64,000 bases of DNA, taken from positions 9,486,001 through 9,550,000 of the forward strand of contig CM035233.1 in the NCBI GenBank assembly GCA_020226215.1, in the 5' to 3' direction. Below the pieces are notes generated by a model. That model saw only the letters and a list, made by a program, of their open reading frames with translations, was not told the origin of the DNA and did not search any database. Position 1 is the stretch's first letter. Every line of letters begins with the position of its first letter. Shown here in pieces: positions 25,850-38,081 of this stretch. The translations under genes and the position numbers were made by a program. Source of the DNA: Sindora glabra (lineage: Eukaryota; Streptophyta; Magnoliopsida; Fabales; Fabaceae).

Positions 25850-28085
25850 TTAGTGAAGGCATTGTTTATATGATTTCTTAGTTTGGAGTTGATAATCATG
25901 TTAGTCATTTTAGAGTTACCTATCATCCTTACAAAATAAACTTTCAATATTTTACCAATACTAGAGAAAGTGTTAATTATAAGATTCCCATGCACAATTT
26001 TGTTTTTGTTGAATTTCATGATATAAATGCAAAGAATATTAATAATAAATTCCTCATAGGTTGTGTTCTAATTACAAATTTGATTTTGAAAATGTATTAC
26101 TCCCTTCATTCCTTTTTATCTATCGCATTTTGAAGAATTTTTTTTATTCTTTTTTATCTATCATTTTAGAATTCTAATGAAGCATTAAATATTCTTTTTC
26201 TAAATCTACCATTATTTTTCATTAATAAATACTTTTTCATTCTACATATTAACTTACTTGCATTTATTCCTTTACATTTCTCTCTCTATTTTCAATTATC
26301 TTGAATTTTGTGCATAAAAGGTAATCTTATAAAGTTCATTAATAATAAACAAATTAATATGTATGAAATTAGTTAATGGCAATAGATAAATAGGAATAGA
26401 GGGAGTATCTTATAATGTCATGTTCTAATTTTTCATGATTCTTACATGTTTTTGTTTGTTCCAACTTTTTGTAGATTTGATTGGTAAGATATGTCCTATT
26501 AGTGAATTTGAAAACACATCCAAAGATTCATTAGAGCAAGAAGTTAGAGGATTATGAGTAAATTGTTATTTTATATGTTTCATATCTATTTCATTTTATA
26601 AGTTTAAGATTATTAATTTTCTTCTATTCATTACAAGAACAATATTCTACCATGCACCTTGTAAGGTAACTTTGCTATGCAACTAGAGAAACAATTATCA
26701 AAAGCTAAAAATAAAGCTCCTTTCATGATTTTATTGCTTGTTAAGATAAAGGGTTCTAGAAATCTTGTCATATGAAATGTATTTGCTTTGTATTATATGT
26801 TTATTGTTCATGTCATTACAGCATACTAACTTTTTATTAGCAAGTGTTGCTACTATCTCAAATTCATTATACGGTATAGGATATAACTTAATTTAGAGAT
26901 TCCTAAACTAACTTCTTTTAAAGATAGTTAATTTATTAGTATTTACTACTTCTTCTTTTTTTAAATTAAATATTTACTATATTAATTCTAATAATAAATT
27001 TTATAGATTTATTGATAAAGCTATTAGCATTATAAGCTTTTTTAGTCAAATGTTCACTTAAACTACTTATTCAATATAGAAAGATTTATTGCAACTCACA
27101 AATAAAATGACATTTGATGAACTCAAAGTTGCTATCATGGTATTAATTGGTTGATTATGTTTGACATGTTTCTGCAACATATATTAATTTTTCTAATATA
27201 TCTAAATGGTTTAATGGAATAGTAAAATGTTTTTACTATAATCATGTTTTTATGTTATTCTTGGTACTATTTTGGCTATTGAAGTTGATTAGGATTAGTT
27301 TTACATAGCTGCAAGGAATGTTTTAAGAAAGTTTATCCAAATGAGGTTAGTTTTTTTTTCTTTTTTATGATAAGTGTGAAGAAATTACTAAAAGTGTGAT
27401 CCTAAGGTGATGTAACCATAAATCTCAACTATTATATGATTTTTAATTTTCCTAAGCATAAAAAATTTATCTCTCATTATCATTATCAAGTATAAGATAC
27501 AGAAAAGAGTCGAAAATGGTACCAATTTTGCTTCATTTGTCTTCTTTAATAAGGAAGGTGTTGAAGCTATTGGTGTGAAAGCTTATGATCCATAAGATTA
27601 AATGGTTAAGTTTTGAGCCTGAAGTGCACATCTTGCTAAGTTAAATAAGTTAGTTAGTAGATGTTTTCTTTTCAAAGTTCAATTAAAATAATCATATTTG
27701 TCTTAACTTAGGAAGGTATACATTGTTATTTGTATTTATAAGGATAAGAAAATTATTAATGCTCTCATAAGGACTTCAAAAGCTTCTCATTGAAGGTGGA
27801 GAACAATAGGTGGATAATAAAGATGTTAATGATGATATTGAGAAGGTAAATTTTTTCAATTATAATAAATTTATTGATGCTAGATCTTATTTTTGTTATA
27901 AATTTTCTTACAATATTCTTCTTTTGAAGTATGTAAGGATTACATTGATCATAACACTTCTACAAAATGTACTTTTGTAAAGCATGTTTATGATATTGAA
28001 GAAAATCTTAATATATTTGTGAGGAATTCTTTTGCTAAGTTTTCTTTAAACAAGCTTAAGAAAGTTATCAAATAAGAAGATTGCA
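25840..28085 (+). pseudogene. replication protein A-like (Helitron-type RPA) remnant
   Basis: Fragments of a single-strand-DNA-binding RPA1-like protein of the kind that plant Helitrons carry. In order: 25850-26065, EGIVYMIS then, past a stop, FGVDNHVSHFRVTYHPYKIN and IPMHNFVFVEF, an OB-fold with the DUF223-type pattern; 26470-26558, VDLIGKICPISEFE, the start of the next OB-fold; 27498-27593, ENGTNFASFVFFNKEGVEAI then GVKAYDP, the C-terminal RPA OB-fold; 27650-27690, SRCFLFKVQ; and 27920-28080 a further in-frame piece. The order matches an intact protein, so this is one decayed gene. It is interrupted by stops and by a Stowaway MITE (26100-26405). It could be a degraded host RPA paralogue, but the setting favours a mobile element. 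Confidence 0.7.
26100..26405. mobile_element. Stowaway (Tc1/mariner) MITE with TA target duplication
   Basis: 306 bp flanked by TA (26098-26099 and 26406-26407). Left end ctcccttcattcctttttat, right end ataaataggaatagagggag; reversed, the right end is ctccctctattcctatttat, an imperfect inverted repeat of about 28 bp. Sequence of the ends and the TA duplication are diagnostic of Stowaway. It interrupts the RPA-like remnant. Confidence 0.9.
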
Positions 28086-30690
28086 ATAAGTATAAGGAAT
28101 TGATTGTAACTTGTTTTTCTTTATCTTTTGTTAGTGTGTTCGTGACTTTCATTTGATAAGAAGTTGTAATTAGACAACTAATTTTTATTGGACTATCTTG
28201 ACTTTATGATCTGTATTGTAATGTTTTGTAATGTTTATGTTGAAATTAGTTTCTTCTATTTTATTAATTCCATAATCTTCTCCATTTTCTTGTTACAAGT
28301 AATGTTCTTTCTATTATCTGCTTTACATTTGCACAACTTAAAAAAATATTTCTACCAAATGAATTAGCTATATTTTAAATTAGTTATAAAATAAAGTAAT
28401 TGCAATAAGGTTTCATGAACATCTCTACTATTGATACTACTATAAAATGGGCTTTCATGAAGTTGTAGTATGGTTTCATTATTATAGCTTGACAAATGGT
28501 AAGGAAGGTGAAGTTATTGATAGAAAGAGATTCTATGTAAATGGGTGGAAGCATTTATTTGTGCATAATATATGTATTAAAACCATTTTAAAGCAATATA
28601 ACATAATAATACAAAATGGATCAATTCAATTCTAATTAGATTATTAGATTTTTGAAAAGTGTCTTCTAATGATTTCAAGTCTGAAAAAGAAGGATTCTAA
28701 CTTAATCATGCATCCTTGAAGATATTACCAACAACCAATATGTTAGATACATTCCCCAAGCTAAATATATCCTTTAATTTAATTAAAGTAGGATGACTTT
28801 CTATAGTGTTATGTTACCTTACTAACTTTATCTAGATTATATAATAAAAAATAAGATTCCTAATTGTGTATTTTTAAATTTATATATCAATTTAAACTAA
28901 TTTAATTATCAATTTATGTATTAAATTGATTTTAGTCTACATGGTAGCATTTTATTTGGAAAATGCTACTTTATCCATTTTAAATCTTAAAAATTGCAAA
29001 TTTACATAATAATAGAAGACAAATATGCCAATAGCAGATGACTTAATACAAAGGAAATGGTAGCTTACCACCATGTTAAATGTATTTGTTATGAATGTCT
29101 TATTTATACAAATTTGATCCATTAGATTTAACTATCGAAGGTGCACATTTGGTTTTAGTGTATTCTACATAGCTAAGTAAGAAATTTGGTCAAATGATTT
29201 TATTAATGAAGTTTGTCATCTTTACATGTAGCTAATCATGTTCAATTTTAGTTTGACTCAATTGACTTAATTTACTACCCACTTACATGTTTACAAAAAT
29301 TTCAATCTATTTGGTATGTTTTCATATAGTGAATAGGTTGCTTATTTCTTTTTAACAATTAGGTGTAAAAGTAATTAAAATAATATATCTACTAAATATT
29401 ATTCAACTACAAGTCAAAGGCATGGGGGTGTGCCAAGTTATAGCATTGCATTTAATGAATGATAAATAATTATTTAGTTCATATGGATACTTAAATTTTA
29501 TTAAGAAACTAGAAGCCTATGCAATTTAAGTTAAAAGTTCTTTAAAATTATGAAGAAGCAACTGATTATATTAAATTTTCCAAAGAAACTTGAAGATAAT
29601 GCATGTTTCAAGCATTTATTAGTAAAGAAACTCTATAATGCACATGACTATTTCCTTGAAATAGAAAACTAATAAAATTAAATTGTATTGTGATTACCAT
29701 AACTATTAGGAAGTGTGATTGAAGTTGTTTCAGAATAAAGAATGTTTGAATAGGTTGAAAGAAGTGAAGGTGGATAGTTTATGTTACAATGCAAAATTGA
29801 ATCCAAAATAACATTCACTAACTTAACAATATAGATTCTTGATGTCATGTAGTGTTTTAATTTTTTTTTATTATCTTTTTGAAACCATAGCTCATAACAT
29901 TGATTCCTATGCTATAATTTTTTACTATCTCAAAAATGCTAGTGAAGCTCATATTTTTGTAATTGCCAAAGAGGTAATAGTTCACATATATTAAAGCTTC
30001 ATAAACAAATTTAGTTATCTAATGTATGCTTAATTGTTATAGAAATGTGTGCTAATGCATGGTTACTACAACTTAAAAAAGAAACTTTTCTTTTAAATAA
30101 GTATTATGTATTTCAATTGAGATAATGGAAACTCTATTAATAATAGTGTCAACCTTTTCTAACATAAATGAATAAGTGTTTCCTTTTTTAAAAGGTTAAA
30201 CTACATCACTAATTAATGATTGCCTTTTTCCACCTAGTACATATTTAGCATACTATAACCTACGAAAATGCCAACAAGATTTGACTAAATGTCACTAGTA
30301 TCTTATTGTAGCTTGAAATTATAATGGAAATGGTTTTACAAGCTTTTTGTTTAGCTATTATGCTTTGAATCCATTAATTGGTAGCTAATCTTTCATATTA
30401 TATTATTAGTTAAACACATACATGTGCAAAGAATAGCTTTATTCCATAGATTATAGAGGAAATTTGACTTGTACACTTATTGTATTTGTCTTTGTTTATT
30501 GGCTTTTTAATGACAATTATTGTAACTATTGATGGATTCTTAATTGATAATTAATTATAATTCTTAAATAACTAAAGATTAAATTAAGTTAAAGATTATT
30601 TGTTAACTATTACTCATTGATCTAATTAGATAACAAACTAAATAATTTATTTAAAGGATGAAATTATATGACTTGATCACTATTCATGAT
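28086..30690. other. no gene recognised
   Basis: AT-rich. The 62-residue frame at 28447-28635 has no recognisable motif. A perfect 10-bp stem (gtagcatttt 28944-28953 with aaaatgctac 28960-28969, 6-nt loop) is the only structured element noted. Confidence 0.5.
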
Positions 30691-30858
30691 GAATTTACCT
30701 TAGCAATTTTTAGTACATTTTATGGAAAAGTCTCATATAATTTGTAACTTTTTTCATAAGATTTTATAACTTTTCCATTTGACATAAGCTATATGAGGTA
30801 TAACTATTCACATAAAACTTGTAATTTTTTCATAAGATCTCACAACTAAGGCAAATTT
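30691..30858. mobile_element. small foldback MITE
   Basis: 168 bp with 13-bp imperfect ends: gaatttaccttag (30691-30703) and ctaaggcaaattt (30846-30858), 11 of 13 matching. The interior holds two direct copies of a ttgtaa(c/t)ttttttcataagat motif. A related segment lies on the opposite strand at 58548-58600. Confidence 0.5.
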
Positions 30859-33276
30859 TCCTTTTTCCACTAGGATATAGCAGCCTTGGCCTTTATTTAA
30901 TATGGAAAAATAAAGAACAAGGAAGTATTAGGTTTGTTCTTTAATGAACCTATAAATAATATTGTTTCCATTAATTGCCTTAAAAGTATGGGACGAGGAT
31001 ATAATGGTTCAAATAGGTATCTTAGCAATTGCTCTTCTTAGTGTTATTAGAAAATATACTATCACTTTTTTCATGCTTGCTAGGGTTGATTAAAAAAATT
31101 GAACTTGACCTTAACTAACAATCTAAACTTGAGATTAGTTAGTTAAGGTTGGTTAAAATTACATAGGCAATCGAAATTGGATGAATTTTTATGCAAATTT
31201 CTATAATTTGTTCAAAATTATTGAAAAAGCCTTAATCGTTTGAAATTGAATAAAATCAAAACTTAAAGGCATGAAGCTAAACAACTCCACTTTTGGCTTA
31301 CTTGAATAACATCATTTTTTGCTTACGTCATACGTAAATCTATCAAGCTTTCTGTCTATCTCTCTCAATCTCATTCTCACCCTTACCTTCTAACTTAATT
31401 TTGAATAAGCAGAAGAAAATCCTATAACCCTTCCTTCCATCACTTGCAATTTTATTTTCATTGCTTGTTATTACTTCATCAGTTTTTTGGAGATTCTCAA
31501 GCTATTTTACACTAAAATGTTAATTTTTCATTCACCGTCATACCATAAGCATCATTTTAGATCATAACAAGAAGAAAACTTGTAAATTGTGAAGTGCAAG
31601 TTATCAAAAGTCCATGTCAAGGTATTTTTTGATCCTGTCCAAGTTTTATTTATTAACTCTATGTCTTGATTTCAACCTTTGTATCTCTATAATTTTTTTA
31701 TTTCATCTCTTTATTATTCAGGGCTTAGTAATCTATAATTTCATTTATGATTTATGTGCCAGGGCAGGTTCATAAATAGATTATTTCCTCTTTTTTAAAG
31801 TTTAATCTTTGCAATTTACTTAACATATCTTGACTTCTTTGTGCTTCTACTAAAGGAATTAGGTTTGTCTTTATGTTATTTGCTTGTGTTAATGGCTTTC
31901 TGATTCTGGGTTATTCATTGGTTACTTAACAAGGATGCAATAATCAAAACTACTATGCACAATGAGAATCACAAGCTAAATAAACAAAAAGTACATATTA
32001 AAACTATAGAAGAATAAAGTCATTTATGTTTTGTGTGTTTTATAGTGGTTGGTGGGTGTTATAAAGCAAAAAACTTTGTTGGTTATCAAGCATACTCATA
32101 GAAAGGAAAAACTAAAGCAATTAGCTAACTAATTAATAATTTCCCCATGATTCAATGTAAATTGTTGTAGGACATATCACTAAAAATATAATTAGATAAT
32201 ATACTAGTCAAATAATCATATGGACAAAATTTAAAAGAATTTCAATAAATTTTAAGATTTTGATGAAAGTATAATGTATTTGTTTATATATTGAATACTG
32301 TAATGTTGAAATCTTTTAAGACTTCACTATATACAATGCAACATTTTTCTAATTAGTTTTATAATTTATAGCTCTAATAAGGAGGAAGAGCAATAGATTA
32401 TTAATCATTTTTATTTTTATTGACTTTAAATTAACAAAATTTATGTCCAATGGTTTTCATTGTAGGTTATGTTTTTAATTGAAATTCATTACTAATGTGT
32501 AAAAAGAATTTATCCAATGTTTATTAGAGTCATTAATTTATTAAATTGCATTGAATTGAATATAAATATCTTTCTTCAACATGTTTAATGAAAAATGATT
32601 TCATTGTTCCCATTACAATGATTTACTAATAAGCAAATACATTATACTTTCATCAAATACATTATAGAGATTCAAATTTTACTTAATAATTTTTATATGA
32701 AATCTTTTAACATCTCTACAAATTAAGTAAATAGACTAAGCTAATTGAAATAGTTAAGTGAGCCACTCCATTTGGATAATCAAATATTTACCTAGCTTGA
32801 AAAGCTCTAAAATATTTCAACATATTGAATAAATTAACTACTTAAATGAGCATAATTAAGAAGGTAGTAATAAAAATTTACATCTTTTTGGTATATAGTT
32901 ACCTAATTCTTTCATTTATGATGTATATTGGCTATTAGGTTAGTTTTCTTACTATACATGTGCATTATGCAATATGCCAATATTTATTGCAAATTTGCAA
33001 TGAAATCTTTTTTTTCTAATTTGTTTAAGTATGCAGTTTTGAACTAGTTGATTTAACAACTTCTTTGCTTTAATGTAAAGTTACAAATAAATAAAAAGGT
33101 TTTAATCTTACTACCTTTATGTGATATTTATTAATTTTTATTAATTTGAAGTTGTCTTTGATGTTTTTATATGATATTTGTGCTTAGTTAGTTAGTTTTC
33201 GAGTGTAATAGCTTCATTGATTTAGGTAAAATTTGAGTTATAAAGTCTAATCTTAACATTTGTTTTTCCATTTTCT
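30859..33276. other. non-coding; possible 5' flank of the hAT element
   Basis: No ORF. A strong foldback lies at 31108-31149 (accttaactaacaatct pairing with agattagttagttaaggt, one bulge). It begins 20 bp inside tagggttga (31081), which could be a hAT terminus, but no matching right end was found. Confidence 0.35.
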
Positions 33277-35490
33277 ATGTCTAATCAAAGCATGGAACTT
33301 AATGAGCTGAATCTTGGTAAGGTGCTAGTTACTTGTCCAAGTAAGCAACATGCTAAAGGCCAAGTCAACCACTTGTTGCTAGTAGAATTGGTCCAATACC
33401 AAGTAAAAACCCTACAAAAGATGCAAGTAAAAAGCCTCAAATTGCAACCCTTAAGAAAAAGAAGAAAATTATGTTAAGAAAGCCTAGTGCTAACAAGCCA
33501 GTTGGGATTCAAACAAGAAAAAGGTCACTAACATAAAAATAATTTAAAAAAGTGCTAGATAAAGAAGTTAGTGAACTAATTGCTAAATGCATATATTGTG
33601 GCATTCAATTTTTATATGATAACAAAGAACATGGTACTACCAACATGCTTGCCTACATACCAAAATGTCCAAAATCTCTAAATGCCCTTGCCAATGACCT
33701 TACTTAAAATTTGTTAAAGTTTGATAGGAACTTTTTCTGGTAAATAACTAGTTAGTGCCATTCCCTATACAATTGACTTGAATAAGTATAGAAAAGAGTT
33801 GCTTATAATGGCATATTTTGCTATATATGATAAGCAACCCTTTAAGGTTGTTAAAGGGCATGGTTTCAAATATATGTGTAAAAAGTTATATCTTAAGTGA
33901 AATGTCCTTTCTAAACATATTATAGCTAGGGATTGCATTAAAATTTATATTAAGAAGAAATGTAAACTTAAAGTATTATTAAAAAGTGATTGTGAAAAGG
34001 TATGTTTGACTACTAATTATTGGACATTAGTGTAAAACCTTAATTACATATGTTTAATTGTACACTTTATAGATAATGAGTGAAAATTACAAAAATGCAT
34101 CCTTAATTTTCAAGGTATTCCTAATCATAAGGGTGAAATAGTAGGTAAATGCATTGAATCTTGCTTGAATAAGGGGCGTTAAACAAGTATTTACAATAAC
34201 AATTAAGAATGCTAGCTCCAAAAATGGAGCAATAACATACTTGAAAAAGAAGGTGTTTAAACAATTAGAAATTTTTGGTGTTGGATAAAGATATAATGCA
34301 TATACAATGTTGTACACATATGCTCAATTTAGTTATGAATGAAGAGCTTAAAAAAGAATATGATTCTATTGTTACCATAAAGCACACAATTAGGTATACG
34401 AGGTTATTTCTAAATAGGGTAGCAAAGTTTAAAAAGGAAATTGAGATAGAAAATATCATTTTTAAGTCCTTTGTGTGGCTTGATATTTTAACTAGACGGA
34501 AGGTTAGAAAATTTTGAAGTAGCTAAAAAATTTTGAAAGCCATTTGAAAGGTTAAAAAGAATGATGGAGACTTCACATCACACTTTCATAGATCTAAAAC
34601 TAGAAATGCAGCTCTAAGTAATCTAAATTGGGAAAATGTAAGCCTTCATAAAATTCCTTAAGATTTTCTTCAATGTTACTTTATCTTTATTTGGTTCATT
34701 GTATGTCACTTTAAATATTATGTACAATCATATTTCTCTTGTGCAAAGTGAGATAAAGAATTGGACAAGTGAAGATACTGTAAATTCTGTATTATTTTTT
34801 ATGGCAAATGAAATAAAGTTCAAGTTTGACAAATATTAGGGAAAACTTAAAAATATTAACAATTATATTTATTGCAAATATCCTAGACCCAAAGTACAAA
34901 ATGGCATACATTGAATGATCCTTTGAAGACATTTATGGAGAAAACTTTGCAAATATTATGATTAAGAGTGTGAAAGTATCCATGTTAAGGATGTATGAAT
35001 GGTATTCAGTAAATATAAATAGCCTCCTTGAAGTAGGATAAACAACTAAACCATGTTAGGTTATGCAACAAATCCAAGAGATCTTAGACTTGCAAGCTAT
35101 GCTCAAAAGGCAAGGAATGTTGCCTTTAGTCACACTTAAAGAAGAAGGACACAATTAAGGCAAAGAATAAGGTAAATAAGTACTTGAATAAGCCTTATTT
35201 GATAAAGATGAAAATTATAATGTTTTAACTTGATGGAGATTGAATGGATCTATTCAATGTGCTATCCAAAATGAAAAAAAGATGTATTAGCTGTTCCAAT
35301 GTTCGTTATTACATCTAAGTCTGCATTTAGTATAGAAGGTTGTGTATTGGATATCTATAAGAGCTCTCTCTACCTAAAAATAATAGAGGCACTAATATGT
35401 ACACAGAATTAGTTAAAGCTCACCAAATTTGAGTTTAAAAACATTGACATGGTTAATGATTTCCAAGCATATGAAAATATAGAAAAAGGT
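33277..35490 (+). pseudogene. hAT-superfamily transposase remnant
   Basis: A cut-and-paste DNA transposase of the plant RICESLEEPER-like hAT type, now dead. Pieces in order: N-terminus from the ATG at 33277; BED zinc finger near 33590-33670 (AKCIYCGIQFLY...GTTNMLAYIPKC), in which the His ligand of the finger is Tyr; conserved block 33780-33960; TTNYWT near 34006-34023, where the usual Asp of the DDE triad is Asn; MHIQCCTHMLNLVMNEELKK near 34300; and the C-terminal dimerisation region SAFSIEGCVLDIYKSSL near 35313-35365. There are numerous stops and frameshifts. Terminal inverted repeats and 8-bp target duplications were not found. Family call is firm; borders are not. Confidence 0.8.
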
Positions 35491-38081
35491 AATTAGTAAC
35501 TATAACTTTATACTTCTATTTTTTTAAAAAAATTCACAATATAATTTGTGGTTGTTTTGTTTTTCTTTTTAAAGGTGGCAATTAAACTTCAAGGAGGCAG
35601 CAGATCTAGTGGTACCAAAGGTAATGGTAGTATTTAAGATATAAACATAAATATGGATCAATCATAGTCACAGCCTATGGCTATGAACTAAACGGTAGTT
35701 TTATTGTTCAAGTGTTGTTTTTGCTATCTAACTAGATCTTAAATCTTTTTTATTTTTCCCTTCTTATAGATTAAATAAAGTTAGTAGACAATGGTGTTAA
35801 AATTAACTAGTAGATAGCACCATCGATGTAAAAAGCATATGCTAGTTGCAAGTTCAAACTTGCAAATATTTTATCTTTTGAAAAAATCTTTTAATGTTAG
35901 GAATAGTTCATTTAATTTTGTAATGCAACTAGGTTAGCTCTATTTTTTTTCTTGTTGTTAGCCTATCCAATTTTAGTCAAGGAGGCACATAAAGCATATA
36001 CATAGGTTTTACCATTTGTTTTCTACTATCACTTGTATAGTAATATGGCAAATAGATAGAATCATGACTTATAATATTTTTTAAGATGGTAAACAACATT
36101 TTTTGGTGAAGCACAAGTAATTGATTTTGAGTTGGAAAAAGGATTATGAAGTGTGAATATTTTTAAACTCTTTGATAATCTTTATCTAAATTATGAATGA
36201 AAAGCTTAAACTCTAAACTTCAAATATGTTCAATGAAGAGGAAATTTTATGTTTTTTTTATTATAATGTTTTTTTAACCGTATTTGCTCATTATTTAATA
36301 AAACTCGATAGGTGTTATTGACAATTTTAAATATTAGAAAATTAGTGTTTAATTATATTTCTGCCAAGCGTGACCTCTCATCAGTGCTCATATCTAACTA
36401 ATTGAAACTAAAACTTTTGATTGAGTTCAATTAAACACTAGTAATTAGTTGATAATAAGTTCAAATATAGGGTCTTCCAATCAGCTTTAATTAGTTAAAA
36501 TAAGGTTGTTAACTAACCACTAATTAACCTTAATGCATGCTACCAAAATGTGACCTTGTAGCTTCTTTTTGCATTAATTATGTTCACATGTTTTTATGTA
36601 GGTTATGTTGTTCTTAGTATATAGATTGACATTAATTCTTCATATTTTTGCTTCTTCATAATAGCCTGCCTATATAAGCATGCATTGCTTCATTTTCTCT
36701 TTCAATTTTAATTAGAAGGATGTCTTATGTGTAGTTTATACCTTAAAATTAACAATCTAAGGATGTCTTATGTTCTTATATGCAATTCTAACTAATTTAT
36801 AAAGAGAAATCCTACTATTCTTACCTGTTAAAACACTTTTAAGATTTAAAATTTTAGGTAAGTTTTTCCATAACTTAATTAATAGCTTAAAATTTTAGAT
36901 GCAACATTGGCTTTGCTTTTCATCTAAAGAAAAGAAGATGATTCTTCACAAAATTGATAAAACCAATTTATATAGCATTGCATTGATATCTATTTATCAT
37001 ATATCTTTGCAGCTATTGTTTACTCTTGATATTATGAATTTAAGTATTTCAAACAATATTGTCGGATGATGCAATAGTTAACTTTTTATCAAGTCAAAGA
37101 TGTTTAGAAAGTTTAAACATGTTCTTGTAAGAATTTCAATTAAATCTTGCATAGAATATAAGATGCCAAAAATAATCAAAAGCATTAATGAATCTCCATG
37201 AAATTAATAAGAGCACAAGCATGCATTTGGCATAAGGCTTTCTCTTCTTCTCCCACAGTATGTGACTTTCAATAGAACAAGCCAATATCTATATTAAGTT
37301 AAGAGTAGAAAGGAGATTTAATTAATATAAATAAAATCATATGAATCCATTCAATTATAAGCTAATAAAGGTAGAGGCTTATACTTCAGTTACCAAACAC
37401 ATTGACCCATGATTACATATCCATAAGTCTAAGTAATAAATCACTTTAACATATTAGACTTTAAAAAATAAAAAGTTCTTCAATCATTTTTTAATTAATT
37501 TTATTAAAAATAAAATACCTGTAATTAACAGTAACCCACATAAAAAAATTCCAATGTTCTTCCACTCGAACAACATTAATTGTAAAAGATTTATTTTAAA
37601 ATATTTTATATAAAATGACTCTCGAGTTGAACTTAAAATTTAGAATACGTGGTCATGATTTTCAAAATACACCATTCAAGAGATGATGTCCAAAACATGG
37701 CCTATAATTAAGCAACAAACAATACTGAATCATGGTGATAATTGTAATTTTGTCAATGTAAGACATTCTATGATTAAATATATTATTAACTACTTAAGTC
37801 ATTAATATAAAACTGTAGCAAGAAAAATAATATCAAAGGTATGATATAATAAAACATGCTATTTTGAAGCCAATCCTTAATAATTTCTCTATAACAAACT
37901 TAATAATAAGAAAGAAATATCTCCTAGCAACAATAAAGTTGATTGTCTTGAAATTTCTATGTCAATTGAGTGACAAACATCAAATACATGAATTAGTGAC
38001 TAACAATAACTTTTAGTCTTGATAAACTTATCCACCACAATGTCTCTAAGTTTTAAAATGGAATTAATTAAAAGATAAATA
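35491..38081. other. no gene recognised
   Basis: AT-rich with no coding signal. From about 37960 it contains diverged copies of the motif that recurs inside the tandem duplication to the right (taacttttagtcttgataaac near 38008). Confidence 0.5.

Noticed and set aside
28447..28635. 62-codon ORF as a small gene
   Set aside because: No motif and no genic base composition; it is no longer than other chance frames here.
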